A stretch of 64,000 nucleotides of DNA, from assembly GCF_020740795.1 (NCBI RefSeq), contig NC_067284.1, positions 102,229,440 through 102,293,439 on the forward strand, read 5' to 3'. How positions within the stretch are numbered: the stretch's first letter is position 1; every line of letters begins with the position of its first letter. Below the pieces are notes generated by a model. The model saw only the letters and a program-made list of their open reading frames with translations. It made no database searches and had not been told where the DNA came from. Made by a program: the position numbers and the translations under genes. Source of the DNA: Apus apus (Eukaryota > Chordata > Aves > Apodiformes > Apodidae). This document shows positions 13,101-25,700 of the stretch, piece by piece.

Positions 13101-14529
13101 CTTCACAAAAAAACCCCAAACAACTAGAAAGGCCTAGCAATTACACAGCAGTGAGAAGATGCCATGGAAATCAGTAACTCATACCTGCCATATTCACACA
13201 TCCTAACTTACAGCACATTCAGAGCTAGTGCACATTTATGAAATCAGCAATTAGCACATGATAGAGAGTCAGTTATCTGTGGCTCTACTCAACCACCCAC
13301 TCCCAGCTCAGCCATCACCTCACCCCTTAAGTCAGGAAGTCGAGCAAAACTGTACAGACTAAGGAGGACAGGCACTTTTATGTGCACAGTAGTTGTTTTC
13401 AAGTCTAGGGATGTTTGTGTTATTGGTCTATCCTTCTCAAATTTCCATATGACAGTATTTTTATTTCCCATGCTAAAGGCTAAGGAAGTTGGTAGAAACT
13501 CAGTGGGAAACAGCAGATGCAGTCCCCCTAGATGCAGTACTCAGCATCTCTGAAAGACAGCAGCTCCTGAGTGTGGAGCTGTCAGCTCCAATAGACATCT
13601 CCTTCCCGATGCTGTGCTGGCTCCCAGCCCTTCCCATGTGCCATCTTGGGTATCTGTGCAGTACAGAGACCTTGACTGTGCACTGTTCCCAAAACAAGTA
13701 GCACAGGAGTGGAGACAGGGAGTGCCAGGCACACTAAACAGCCAGGCTCTGACTGAAGCGACCTCCTCTCCCAGCAGGCATTCAATACAGGAACAATAGC
13801 AATATCCCTCTCAAGCCCTGGAAGGAGGACTGATAGACTCTACCGTCCAGGAGAGACAAAAAGAAAGAGATAAAGATTAAAGAGAATGCTCTCAAGATAA
13901 ATGTCACTAAAGCCTACCAGGAACTGCCAGAGCTCCACTCAAAATCCCTCAAGCTTTCAAAACAGAATTACCCACTCCAGTGACTAGATTACTGCCTTGA
14001 GAGACCTCTTTGAAATAATTTGAATTTCTATCAAAACTGTTTAAAGAAAGCTCACGCCCTGCTAATGCTGTTGTAATTTAGACACCTTGAAGATTAGCTG
14101 GAGTATTTTACTCTGATTTGCATGCAAGGCTTACCTCTATTTTTTTTTCCCTTACATACACTGCAGGAAAAAAAGCAGAGAAGGATGGATGTGTGCCAGT
14201 CATCATGGTATTTTAGTATCAAAGGATGTCTCAAATTGCAAGGCTGTAAGCGAGGCTGAAAACTTACAAATGTCTCCAAGGGTTAGAAAGCTTTTTGTCA
14301 CTGCTTGTTAGATCACTGGGAGGCAGACAGGGGATGAGTACAGACAAAGTAAAGCTATCACTTCAAAAACTGTACTTCCTCACACAAAACCAAACACCAA
14401 GCCTAACCCTTAGTCATGCAAGCGCTACACTTGAGCAAATGACTAATCACATGAACACAGGATGCTGCCAGGGCACTGATAACCATTTTGATAGCAAGTA
14501 ACTGTTAAAAAAATATTAAATGGGTGTGT

Positions 14530-14800
14530 ACTTGCTTTCATGAAATCGTAGTATTTATTTGATTCAGTAATGCCATAGACATGACTCCATTTGCAAAGAT
14601 TTGCAGAACATGAATTGCATTTGCTACAAAAGCATGTAATTGCATAGTTCGAAAAAACCTAAAATGAACATGAAAGTCTTTTCGAACCCGATTTGCATCG
14701 ATAAGAGACAGTGAAATTTGCATTCAATTGGTTTCTGCAGTTAGAAGAGCTCAATGGAATTATGGAGCAAAATGGTTTGCCTTTAGAAAATTAACAGACA
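14530..14800. promoter_or_regulatory. octamer-rich candidate regulatory element in HECA intron 1
   Basis: Two perfect ATTTGCAT POU octamers (14691-14698 and 14716-14723) lie 17 bases apart among several partial ones (CATTTGCAAAG, GATTTGCAG, GAATTGCATTTGC, TAATTGCAT). Another perfect octamer overlapping a TTGCATGCAA palindrome lies at 14116-14123. The stretch is unique-looking, non-coding and free of transposon text. The call rests on motifs only. Confidence 0.35.
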
Positions 14801-17800
14801 TTAAATTTTGTAGTCACTGCAACAGAACAGAAACTTAATTTTCCAGGTGGTCTCACTGATATCAATGGGACTCTGTCAAGCTAAGTAATAAGAAGGTACC
14901 AATATTGAACATCCTAGATTGCCAAACTGGAATTGGATGTTACATGCAGCAGGGAACATTTGATGACAAATATTAATCCATGTTTAAATACTACAGCAAT
15001 TCATGTTCTAAAAATATGTTTTTAAATTAAATATTGCACTGACAATTTTTTCTGGCCCGCTTCAACTATCCCACTTCCAGGATGAAGGATGGTTTTAAAA
15101 AAAATCTTAATTGTTGGCCAGTCACAGCTTTCAAAACATTAGTCACTGTGGTGCTGACTGATTTTCTTTTTCATACAGTCATCCTACATTAGCATTTTTA
15201 TTTGAAAGTAAATCAGTCTTACAAATTTGTGAAATCCAGGTGAAGAGCGTGTAAAAGCACAGCCAGCCATTTTAAATCCAGGGAAGTACAGAGAAGTTCA
15301 GAGCCTGACTAGCACAGTGGACACTGGTCACACAGCCCCTTGGTTGCCACAGTAGGAACTCTCCCCCTGGAAAACATGCTCCAGTGAGACCTACAGTAAC
15401 CACTTCCACCAGCCTTTTTTCCCCTGAAGGATGATCTTATGTCCAGGGATCCTGCACAAATCTGACCTCCGGCAACTCCACCTGACAACCCACCAACTCG
15501 CCAGCTCTGCCACTTCAACTGGTCAAGGGATCACCTATGCCAGAGGAGAAAAAGTATGATCTTAAAACAGGTGGCCAATACACTGTATAACAATGCTTTA
15601 GAGACATCTATGCCATATTTTTTTACTGTAATTTAGCTAGCTATAATGAATTCCATGTCAAAGGGGAAAAGTACAGATACAGAGAGCAAGCTTCTCCTTT
15701 TCCTTCATCTTCTCATAGCACCAACACTGGAGAGACTAGGATGACAAGGACAAGGGGACAAAGCAGCAAGACGCCCAATACCTGCTGAAAAGTTACCATG
15801 CAAGATGGAGAAAAGCCATCACATCTGGTCTCCATCTTCCTGATTCCCACAGCCAGACAGGGAAGTTGAGAGCCCTTAATTGCAATTTTAGCTCTGAACA
15901 TGCACATGTTAAAACACCACCAAAAAAATCATAAATAGATGCCCTCTTGGGACAGGGCAAAAATCACCCTACATTTCTCAATTGTTATGCCAAAAATTGA
16001 CTGACAATTTGAGTCAAAACTGTGCAGAGTTTGAAGCTAAATTTGTCAAAATGTAGAAGGAAACACCTTTCCACTGTAAAGAAGTGCTGTGACAGCAGTT
16101 CTGTATTACGTGGTCAGAGCTGCACAGAGAAGTCCAGAGGAAATTAAAAATTCTGTTTCCTGATGGCACATGGATGGGGTGCAGAAACAACACATGGACC
16201 ACGTAATGAACTGTGAGGACTTAAAAAAAAAATAAATTAACCACTGTCCCTTCCCCAAATGAAGCAGGGTCCTTATGGAGCCATGTAATTAAGACAGTCA
16301 TACTAAAATAATGATGCAAAGCCAAGGTTTGCACAGACAGTCTTAATTCTGCAATCATTAAATCTGCTGCTTTCATCTCTGCATACTTCTGTCTTGCCAT
16401 ATTAATGGAAGAAAACAGGTTATGCTATTAGGATTATCTTCTCCTTTTCCGGGGTAAAGATAGGAGAGCGATAACTCTAGACACATTCAAATTACTGTGG
16501 AACAAGAAATGGTGATGATGGAGGAGAGAAGAGCAAGCCCAGGAACAAGGGACCCAGAGGACCAGCAAGCCTGGGCAGCATGACTGCCAGCATGCAGCTG
16601 CACAGTCCAAAAGCAGCAAAGCAAGGACCTTCCCTGCACCCAGCACGCTTAATCCACAACCCAGATAATCTCCCGTGAATAATCGAGAGTTGACTGTGTC
16701 CAGCAGAACTCTATTAACCTCAGAACTCACTGCAGCAGGCCGCATCCTCCATAAACTGCTTAGTGATCAATTAACTGTATGTGCATGGCCTCTTACAAAG
16801 GTCTAGAGTCTAGCAATGGGATACTTGCCTCCAAGGCCCTGCCTATACTATAAAGCTTCATTTCAGATTCATCGGTTTTGAAGACTAGGGGGAATCCATT
16901 ATCATCATCTAATCTTTTCTTGCATATGACAGCCAGATTCTCAGCTCTGTAGCATGACAGCAGCAGTTTCTGAACCAAAACTGTTGAAAGCTTTGGACTT
17001 ATCAGTGAGAAAACAATTTACAAAACTTCCAGCTCAGGATTATCTGATGGGCAGTAGTCAACGTAAAATAAAGCTTGCCACCACATTTACTCCTCCAGCC
17101 TTTAAGATTATCTGAAATGAAAGATATGACTAGACACAATAATCCTGTCAAGGCAAAGTTCAGGTGTACTGACCAGGCACTTAGAGCAAATGCCAAAGCC
17201 AATGTTGTACCTCTGTTGCGAGGGGGGGAAAAACCAGGGAGGGCTGGATTTGACAAGAGCCGAGAATGTTTCTAACCACTGAAGTCATAGAGACCGGGAA
17301 ATAAAGAATAAAGGACAATCTTGGGTTAGCTCTCCAAAGGGCAGCCTCAACTTCTGAGGAAGCTGGCCAGCACAGAGGAAGGATGTGTAAAGTACCTGGG
17401 ACACAGTCTTACAGCTGAAGATGGCTGACAACCTGTCCAGCCAGCAAGCTGTACTGGTGCCAGCATTCACTGGCAACACCTTCGGTGGCATCTGCAGAAG
17501 GAACAGTGCTTCATTATCCCCATGCAAAACAGCCACACCAGAGACCTACCTCTACTTTCACTTGTGCTTAAGCACCTCAAAAATAAATACAAGCCACCAG
17601 TGTCACGTCTGAGACGCCACCTGCAAAGCAGATGTCGTGCATGTTACATCACCGCGCTGAAGTCAGGATAAAAACGCTCCAGAAATTCTCTAACTGCTCC
17701 TAACCTTATTTTATTATTATTTTTTTTTTACCCTTGTTCACTCACTTAGAACAAATAGCCAAAAAACTCTAACAAAACCTCAGAAAGGAAATTCTAAGCA

Positions 17801-18869
17801 TTCTTCATGATTCTCTGGAGTAAGCAGTATTACTATAAAAGCAGTCTGGCAAAGACCTTCTGAGCTAAAGTGATTCGTAATTAATTGCTAATATTTCTAA
17901 AGAAAACTTTCCATTCAATAATACACTGGAATCAGACATCTTGAAAACCGAAGTTAGATTCTTGGAACTACCCCTTTGGCTAACAGCAGCCAGGCAAAAC
18001 TACCACCACAAAGTGTAAAACCAGTTGTAGCTACCTTCCCACTATTGCCAAAGCATGGAGAGCAAAAAAGCCTCATTCCAGCTTGGGAGGGGAAAAAATT
18101 CAGGAGTAGGGACTCTGCACACCAGTTTGTAAACCTAGCAGTAAACCTTGGCTTAGCAGAAAGTGTTATAAAAATCCCAGCCTACCTTTAGTTTTAGCCT
18201 GAAACAACATTTTGCAACAAGATTATCTCCCAAACAAGGAGAGCAACCCAAGTTTCTGCAAGAAAACACCTTACTAAAAATCGCTCTTAACCAGAAAAAA
18301 CAACCCACTAACCAAACGCAGCATAAAATGGTTGATGAAAAGTGTGTTACCCTGACGGACTCAACTACTGTCAAACGACAAATAAAACGGACCGAAAAGT
18401 AGGACTGCATTTTTAATTGTGCAGAAATAAAGTCGGAATTTTTCAGCTCGGCACTGGAGCAGCCGAGCAGCAGCGGGACCTGGCAGGGAGGCACCTCCCG
18501 CCCGCCGCCGGGGATGCGCGCTGCCCCCGACCGCGCTCCCGGACCCCCCGCCCCAGCCCCGCCACAGCAGCCGCCCTCCCGCGGGTCACCGGGCGGGGAC
18601 ACCCCGGAGAGCAGCCCCCAGCCCCGCCGCGCGTTTCAGGGAGATCCCGGCGGCAGCAGGGGCCACGCAGGACCCCCAGGTGCCCCCCGTGGGGCTCGCC
18701 CCTACCCCCGTCCGCAACCCGGCCCGTCCCCCCGCCCATCCCGACCCCGCCGCCACGGCCCCCGCGCATCCCCTCCCGCCGGGCCCCCCCGCGCCGCCCA
18801 CACGCCCTCAGCCGCCGCCTGCGCCACCGCGGGCCGCGGGCAGGCCGCGGGGCCCGGCTCGCCGCTCAC

Positions 18870-19095
18870 CGCTCTTGACGTCTCCGGCCGCCCCGCCGCC
18901 CGCGGCCGCCCCGCCGCCCGCTCCGCCGCCCGCCCCGCCGCCCGCCGCCGCTGCTCCGGCTCCGCCGCCAGACGCGGCCCCGCCGCCCGCCGCCGCCGCG
19001 GCCCCGCCGCTCGCCGCCGCCCCGTTCTCTTGCTCGTCGCCGCTGCTGTTGGCGCGCTTATTCTTCTTGCCCTTGCCGCCCTTCTGGTTCGGCAT
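18870..19095 (-). CDS. HECA: HECA, coding exon 1
   Basis: The minus-strand ATG at 19095-19093 has a G at -3 and opens MPNQKGGKGKKNKRANSSGD, recognisable as the headcase N-terminus. It is followed by an acidic patch (DEQENG) and an Ala/Gly-rich low-complexity tract, about residues 25-71. The exon gives 75 codons plus one base and ends AAGAGCG before GTGAGC, so the split codon becomes Glu76 on joining to exon 2. An in-frame TAG at 19155-19153, 20 codons upstream, supports this start. The lysine-rich opening (residues 5-14) could act as a nuclear-localisation-like or RNA-binding segment, but that is inference. The tract length differs from the human protein and is likely variable. Confidence 0.93.
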
Positions 19096-19152
19096 CGCGG
19101 GCCCGGCCGCCGCCGCGGCGGGGCAGGCGGCGGCGGCGGCTCCGGAAGGCGG

Positions 19153-19167
19153 CTAGCTGCGGCTCAT
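19153..19167 (-). other. minimal upstream ORF in the HECA 5' leader (Met-Ser-Arg-Ser-stop)
   Basis: ATG at 19167-19165 is followed by three codons and TAG at 19155-19153, in the same frame as the HECA start and 57 bases before it. It counts as an uORF only if transcription begins above 19167, which is plausible in this island but not proven. Confidence 0.5.
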
Positions 19168-19719
19168 GGCGGGGCCGCGGCGGCCGCGCTGCGCTGGCAC
19201 CGCGCCCGTGGTGGGCGGCGGGGCCCGGGGGGTCGGGACGGGAAGGGCGAAAGGCGTGTCCCGTTCGACCGGCCGCCGCCGCCCCGCTTCCTCCCGGAGC
19301 AGGCGCGGGCGCTGGCAGCAGCGGGAAGCGGAGCGCGGTGGGGGGGGGGGCTGGGGCTGAGCCAGGCGGGGGAGCGGGAGGGGCTTATCGGGAGAGGGAA
19401 AGCCCCGCTCCCGCCGGCACGGGGCGGCGGGCTGCAGCCGCGGGCAGGGGGGCGGGAGGGCGGCAGCGCCTCCCTGGAAAAAGCAGGAGCTGGGAGCCGG
19501 AGCGGGAACCGGAGCCGGTCCCCCCGCAGCAGGGGCGGGGCGGGCGACCGCGCCGGGAAGCTGCCGCCGGGAGCGGGGCCGCGCCCCTGGGGTAGGGCGG
19601 GGGGACGGGCCCGGCGGGCGGGCGGCTGCCTGCGCTTCTCGCCGGAGCCTCGGCCCGTGCGGTCAGGGCTGGGCTGCCGCCTCGGCATCCCAGGCAGTGC
19701 GAGTGTCCAAAGAGCGGGG

Positions 19720-22700
19720 AGTTGCTGGCAAACGTCACCTGAAGGTGCAGGAATAAAAGGAGGAGCGGCGGGGGAGAGGTCAAAATAACGCAGTGTCGTG
19801 GTTTGAGGGGGCTGGTTAGTAAGGAGCAAAAAGCTTTACAGCATTGCGGTCCTGACTTGGGATTCTTCATCTCGTGTAGTTACGGAAAGCGGTAGCTTCG
19901 TGGGATAGCGGGGGTAAACCTCTCGGGCAGAAGTTCGATGAAGACTGTCGCTCAAGCCTGGGGGAGAGGTGGAAGCCTCCGTGCCTGGCCGGAGGTGCTG
20001 AGGCAGCTTCTGCTGCAGTCCGGGCTCGGTGGGTGGCTCTGCGAAGAATTGGTAACAAATATTCACGGGATTCCGGCACCCAGGGAGACGAGATGCTGCC
20101 AGTCGGCTGCAAAGCAGCAGCAATCACGACATGCCTTTCTTTGCGTCGCCGAGCAGCAGTGGCTCCCCGCTCCTAAGTGTCCCTGTGGGTGGGCTCACGG
20201 TGGTACCCACCAGTTTATCCTCCTTGAGAATGAAAAATACAACCTGTCCTAAGAATGGTATGCCAGCTCCCCGGCTGAGCAGTTATTCTAAGCCTGGCAA
20301 GCTTTTCCTTGCACATAAAGTAACTTTATTTCCTTCTGATCCAGGTCCTGCAGATTAGGTTTCTGTGATTTCCTTATGGAAGAAGCACAGGGGAGTGCAA
20401 GAATGTGCCTTTTTGGAGCAATAACGGTTAGAGCTCCATGACTGATCCAGACTGGGCAGACAAGGGCTTGCCTGAGCTGTCTGGGTTCTAAAGGTCAGGT
20501 CAAAGTGGAGAGGTCAAATCCTTTCATAAGCGAGGTCTGTCTGATGGGAAGGTACCAGATTTTGTAAGTTAAAATTTGTCTACAGTGATTTGCCAAACTC
20601 TGCCTGAAACAGTTCCCAGATGTATCCCTGTTGGAAACTGGATATATGCCCTGGATCATCTTGTACCTGTAGCTGAGGCTTTAGTGTTCCAAGAAAATTA
20701 GCCGCTTTATTTTCAAATACTCTTTCCAGCCTCTGTAACAAGAAGTTTTGAGTCACATGGCCTGGTTTCTTTGCCTGCAGGCATCAACAGTTTAGAGATA
20801 TTTTAAAGCAGTTTCTTGTGTTGGTGGAAACTTTCTCAAGTGACATGGTTTTTCAGTGTCTTGCATTTCCATAGCTAAATGTCCTGCCTACCTTTGTTCA
20901 CAGCTTTGAAGCTTCTAAATTGCATTTCTTTCTAGAAACCACAGGAGCAGAGAAAGTGTGGCCTATTTCTGAGGCAGCAAGTTTGGGCAAATCCTGATCC
21001 CAGCCATCTCAATTACAGAATTTCCATTTGTTTTGGCAAGACCAGATTTCACCTCTAGTTCTTTAGGTTTCTGAGAAAAAAAAATTAAAAAAATAAAAAT
21101 AATAATTTCCACTACCCCTCTTAAAGGCTCATAAATGTGCTTGACCCCAGCAACAGAGGGGCCAGACCTCCAGAGAAATCTTCTGGAGTCTTCATGTTCC
21201 TGTAAAACTGTGAAAACTATGGATATGAAATAGGGGTCTGATTCTCATGTTTGGAGTAGATGTGGAGTATCAGACTAACTGATCCAGTTTGAATCAAAAA
21301 AGAATCTTCTAACCATGCATCAGAGGAGCTGGAGGAGTAACTGCTTAAATGCCATGGCTGGGTACAAGAGCGTAACGTCTCAAACATCAGTTTGGCAAAT
21401 TCCAAGCTTCCTGGTTTGTGAGGTCTAATCTGGGTGATGTCCAGTCAGCTGTCACACTCATCAAGGGTTGTGCCATGTGTAGGTGAGACCTTCTCAGGGA
21501 GAAATACGTATAGAGATAAGTAATTGGTAGCAGTTTCAGTAGTCATGGAGATCTACCGTCATACTCTGGAGGTGAAAAAACTCTTCCACAAGTGTGGCAG
21601 GTACCTGCTGGCTCACACAGGGGAGGTGTCTGCCTCTTGGGCTTCTTTTCAGATCTACTTAATGAAGTAGTGACAAACCTTCTATGGTTACAAAGCACCA
21701 TTACTAAATGCATATGCAAATGAGAGGCCTCTTGTTAATATTGCTGAAGACAGATTTATAGCTAAGTGGCAAAACTTACTGAACCGAGACCTGTGTCGAC
21801 TAACAAAGAGCAGAAGGGTTGTGAGTAGCAGCAGGAGGACTAAGAGGGGTCCTAAGTAATCACAGCAAGGTGAAATTCCTCTCTGAAGTGTCATGATGTC
21901 TCTAATATGGCTTAGTAAAGACAAACTGGACATCATTAAGGGTGTGTCTGTGGTCAGCACCAAAAAATGCCCTATGGCATCTGAAAGGGGAGTAGCACAG
22001 ATAGTGGCCTCCATCTAGGCAATTCAGGGATTCCTGAGGCTCTGAGCCAGCCATGAGCCAGGTTTGTGACCAGGACAAGTTTTTGGCTGAGCAATGAGTA
22101 GGAGCAGGCATGCTGGGCAGGAGAAGGCTCTAGGCACATAGTAGTTTTGGACAGGGGAACTCATCTCAATTGTCTTGATGTTACCATGTATGCTGCCTAA
22201 TTTCCCTTGCCTGGTCTGGCAGAGGAACTGGACTGCCACAGTCCCCTGGTACAGGCACTTTCCTACTTACACCTGTGGTTGGTTGTGGGGTCATGAGGAT
22301 CCCTCTATGTGAAGGTGAGGAGTCTCCACCAGCCTCTCCACAAAGGCCCTCCTATTCTCTGTCCCCTGGAAGCAAGGTAGCTGTGCTTGGGTCTGCAGAT
22401 TCTTACTGCACATCTTCACCCAGGACTTGTCCTGCAGATACATCCTTCTGATGAGTGCAGATAGTCCACACCAGCTGGCTGGTACTGCAGATTCTCTCTC
22501 CACAGTCCCAGTTCTTTGCAGAAGCCTTGTGTTTCATAACTCAAAAACAGGCATCCCTTTTTCTTTCTATATATAGTGCACAGAGTAGTTGTGACCATTT
22601 CACTCTGAAATAAGATATTTTAAAAGCCATATAAGTAGTTACATGTTACACACAAATTTTGAAAAGCTTTACCAGATTTCTATTCACACTTGGATCTTTT

Positions 22701-25700
22701 CCATTTACCATACTTTCTCAGGAGTTCCTTTGTCAGAATAGAGGTGATCTCCTCCTTAATAAATAAACAAGGAAGGTGTTAGCAAAACAGTCTTTCACAG
22801 CCTTTATTCTTATTTGTTTGTATTTTTGATATTTTATTTCTTTCCCTATACAAAGGACTAGCAACACTCCCAGAAAACTAACCTTAGCTTACTTGATTTG
22901 CAGCTGTTCACAAATTGTTAAGTCTCACTGAATTTTGATTTAGAACATAAAAGGCACCTTAACACCCAGCTGTAGGAGTGTGAACAGCATCACATTCATA
23001 CACTTCAAAACAGACGCACATCTCAAGGATCAAGAGACTTTGAGAAAATGTACTTGGACTGTTTTCTACAGGAAAGAAAAATTCCCACAAGCCATGTGTT
23101 TTGGGTTTAGAGGTATTGGCCAGTATTTCATTCTTGGTGTAATCTCCTTTGAGCTTAAAAAATGAGCTCAAAAAGACCAATAACAGAAATAAATGACTGC
23201 ATCTAGTCAGTGTGATGGTATATGAACAAACAAGACTTTCTCAATAGTAACAAACTAGACGCTTGGAATCAGGGTCATACTCTGAAAAGAGGCTCAATTG
23301 ACAAGAAATGGGAGTAGATAAAATAGTGCCATTTTACTTAAATTGCTGACAGAGAGAAAGTGAGCAATATTCTACTCCATGGCTATCAAAAAGCATGAGA
23401 GAGAGCTAATGGGAAGAGGTTGTGAATCATTTTGGGATCTTCCTGCCTGAAATATTTAATACAAATATCCTGTATTATAAACATGCTATTTAGGTACTTT
23501 TATGGAAGCATAGCTTTAAAAAGAAAGATTAAAACAGTGAAAACTCAGACCTCTGCAGTTCTCCTGCACAACTTTAAAATGTTCATTCAAGTCCAATTTC
23601 AAGCTGATCAAGTGGAACTACCCAAATGAAGAAATAAAAATAAAGCATCCTTTGCAGGAGACAGAATAGAGTACTTTTACCGGTTTATTTTATTGCTCGT
23701 TATTACTGTCACCTCTACAGATAACAGGTTGCTGCTTACTGAGCTACTTAAGGAGACTTGAAGACTCACCTCTGGGCTTCAGTTAATCATCTTTTAAAAA
23801 TACTCTCTCAGAAAAGAGATTATTCCCTCTGTGGTCCCCATCTATGATTTCCACTGGTACCACAGTGGTCTTTCACCTCCCATCCCCTGTTATTAAAGCC
23901 CCCAGTTAATGCCCTGGGAACTCAGCGTTGCAGCTCCCTTCTCCTCAATGGCTTTGGCTGAAACTCAGAAAGCAAGTGATGAAGAGACATTGGTCCCTAT
24001 ATAAGTATTTTTGGTTCTACAAGTCACTTACCATTTTTCCCAAATAGTGTTATATGAGTCCTTCCAATTTTTTGGACAATAACATTTGGGTTTCCCGAAG
24101 CATGCGTCTCTTCCCTTAATGTGGAATAATGGCAAGCAGGCTGTTCTTGTCACAGTTGGTCAGTGAAGTTTGCCAGGGAAAAGTGATTTAATCAGAAAAT
24201 GTGAGCCTCTCAGCTCAGAAATTATTTGTGGCAACTAGCTGAACGTGGACTCTTGTGAAGCTCCAAGTGTTTTTCAAGTCCTAGGAACTTTGTGTTCCAG
24301 AGCAGCACATTTGAAGCTTTTGCAGCTACTGAGGGAAATTAGTGGCATTTGTTACCTTTACTGCTGCTGTTCAGAAGTGGGTAGGTGATGAAGTTAAGGG
24401 AAATTATATCAATTTCATATAGTTATTGCTGAGATGACAGGCAGTGCACAGATTTTCCAAGGGAATATCATTTGTCTGTGAAAAATAACCATTTTGTAGG
24501 AACTTGCGAAACACAAAATTATCTACAACCTGGAAATTTCCCCAGTTCTCCATGAATGTTTACTGCAAAGAAGTACTTAGCATTTCTTCCAGATATTTCT
24601 TAACGAAAAAAAAAAAGGAAACACAACATGTAATCTGTGAGCTGTTACTCATTCTTTGAGTAACGGATGCTATGTTTTGCAAAGGCCCCAAGCAATGCAT
24701 GGGCAAGTTTTCTCAGTGTCAGTAGGAGGGTGATAGAGCAACAGTTGTTGAAGGAGAAGAGATTAAGAAGTCTTCATGTCACTTTTGCAGTGCTGACTTA
24801 AGAAAAATTGGATTGTTTCCAAACATCCAGTGGGAAGTGTTTGCCATCCCTGGGATCTGTCACTTGCATTGATGGGAGCAACAGGCAGGGATTGGTCTCC
24901 TGCTGTCATTCAGTGTAAAACTCTGGCCCTGAGAATTTATGATGACATCCCAGAAGATGGGTTCTGCTACTACTAATTGCAGATAACTCGTTTGAATGGA
25001 AAGATCGGTTTAGACATCTGTGATAGTGAAACTGCAAAGCACTGAAGAGCTGTACATGAAATGAAGGGAAGTGGTGTTGTGTGCAGTCCCTTGTGTTCAA
25101 GTGAGTTTGAGTGCTAACAATCAAAGTTGAAGCATAATCATGATGTTCAGCTTCTGCTGAAACCTGTTCCTGCTGCCCCAGATCTTAGTTCCCTGTCCTG
25201 GGAGCAGGGCAGTTGCGACCACAGCACAGACACAGGGTTTCTCCAGCCTCCTGAGCACAGCCAGTGCAGCAGGCTTACCTGTCCCTTCCCACTCACAAGG
25301 TAAAGCCCTGCATGGTGATAAGTAAGTTATTCCATATTCTCTATCTGAAGACATCACTGATGATTGTGATAATCATGTATGGTCTCCTCTGTAAGCAGTG
25401 GGGCAGGCTGAGTTCAGTGCTTTCTGTTCTCCCACCATCCTCTCTCTTACAAACTGATGAGCCTCGTGTACAAATTATGTCTCAGTTGCATTTAGCTAAC
25501 AAAAGCAACAATAAAAATCACCACTGTGTCCACAAAGAATAATGAGGATTAGAGTCTCATCCAGCATGCCAGGAGGCTCATTTGCATTCCCTGATCTGGC
25601 TACTCCCCATTTTTCCATTTTATGAAAGGACCCCCCCATACATCTTTCTGTCCCTGGGACAAGAGAGCTATAAGATCATGTTCATCACATCTCCTTTATA

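Larger units (their letters stand above)
6294..18869 (-). other. HECA: HECA intron 1
   Basis: The 12.6 kb intron runs from donor GTGAGC (from 18869) to acceptor TCCACAG (ending 6294), phase 1. I find no internal coding exon: open frames here are short, overlap on both strands and resemble no family. Contents seen are a 9-bp-arm hairpin at 7101-7122, A-tracts near 10050 and 11165, an octamer-rich stretch at 14530-14800, and GC-rich CpG-island sequence at the 5' end from about 18440. The 96-codon frame at 9033-9323 is noted as unexplained but not called. Confidence 0.88.
18440..19720. promoter_or_regulatory. HECA: CpG island, HECA promoter
   Basis: About 1.3 kb is very GC-rich with dense CpG, in sharp contrast to the AT-rich flanks. 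It spans the start of intron 1, coding exon 1, the 5'UTR and upstream DNA. An ETS-type core CCGGAAG lies at 19142-19148 and GC boxes include GGGGCGGGG near 19532. No TATA box sits at a fitting distance on the minus strand, as expected of a dispersed CpG-island promoter. The transcription start is probably upstream of 19095 on the minus strand, but its exact position cannot be read. Long open frames on both strands here reflect the lack of AT-rich stop codons, not genes. Confidence 0.9.

Noticed and set aside
18514..19788. 424-codon plus-strand open frame and several overlapping long frames across the HECA CpG island
   Set aside because: They lie antisense to HECA exon 1 in extremely GC-rich DNA where stop codons are rare. 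The translations are Pro/Arg/Ala-rich low complexity with no domain.
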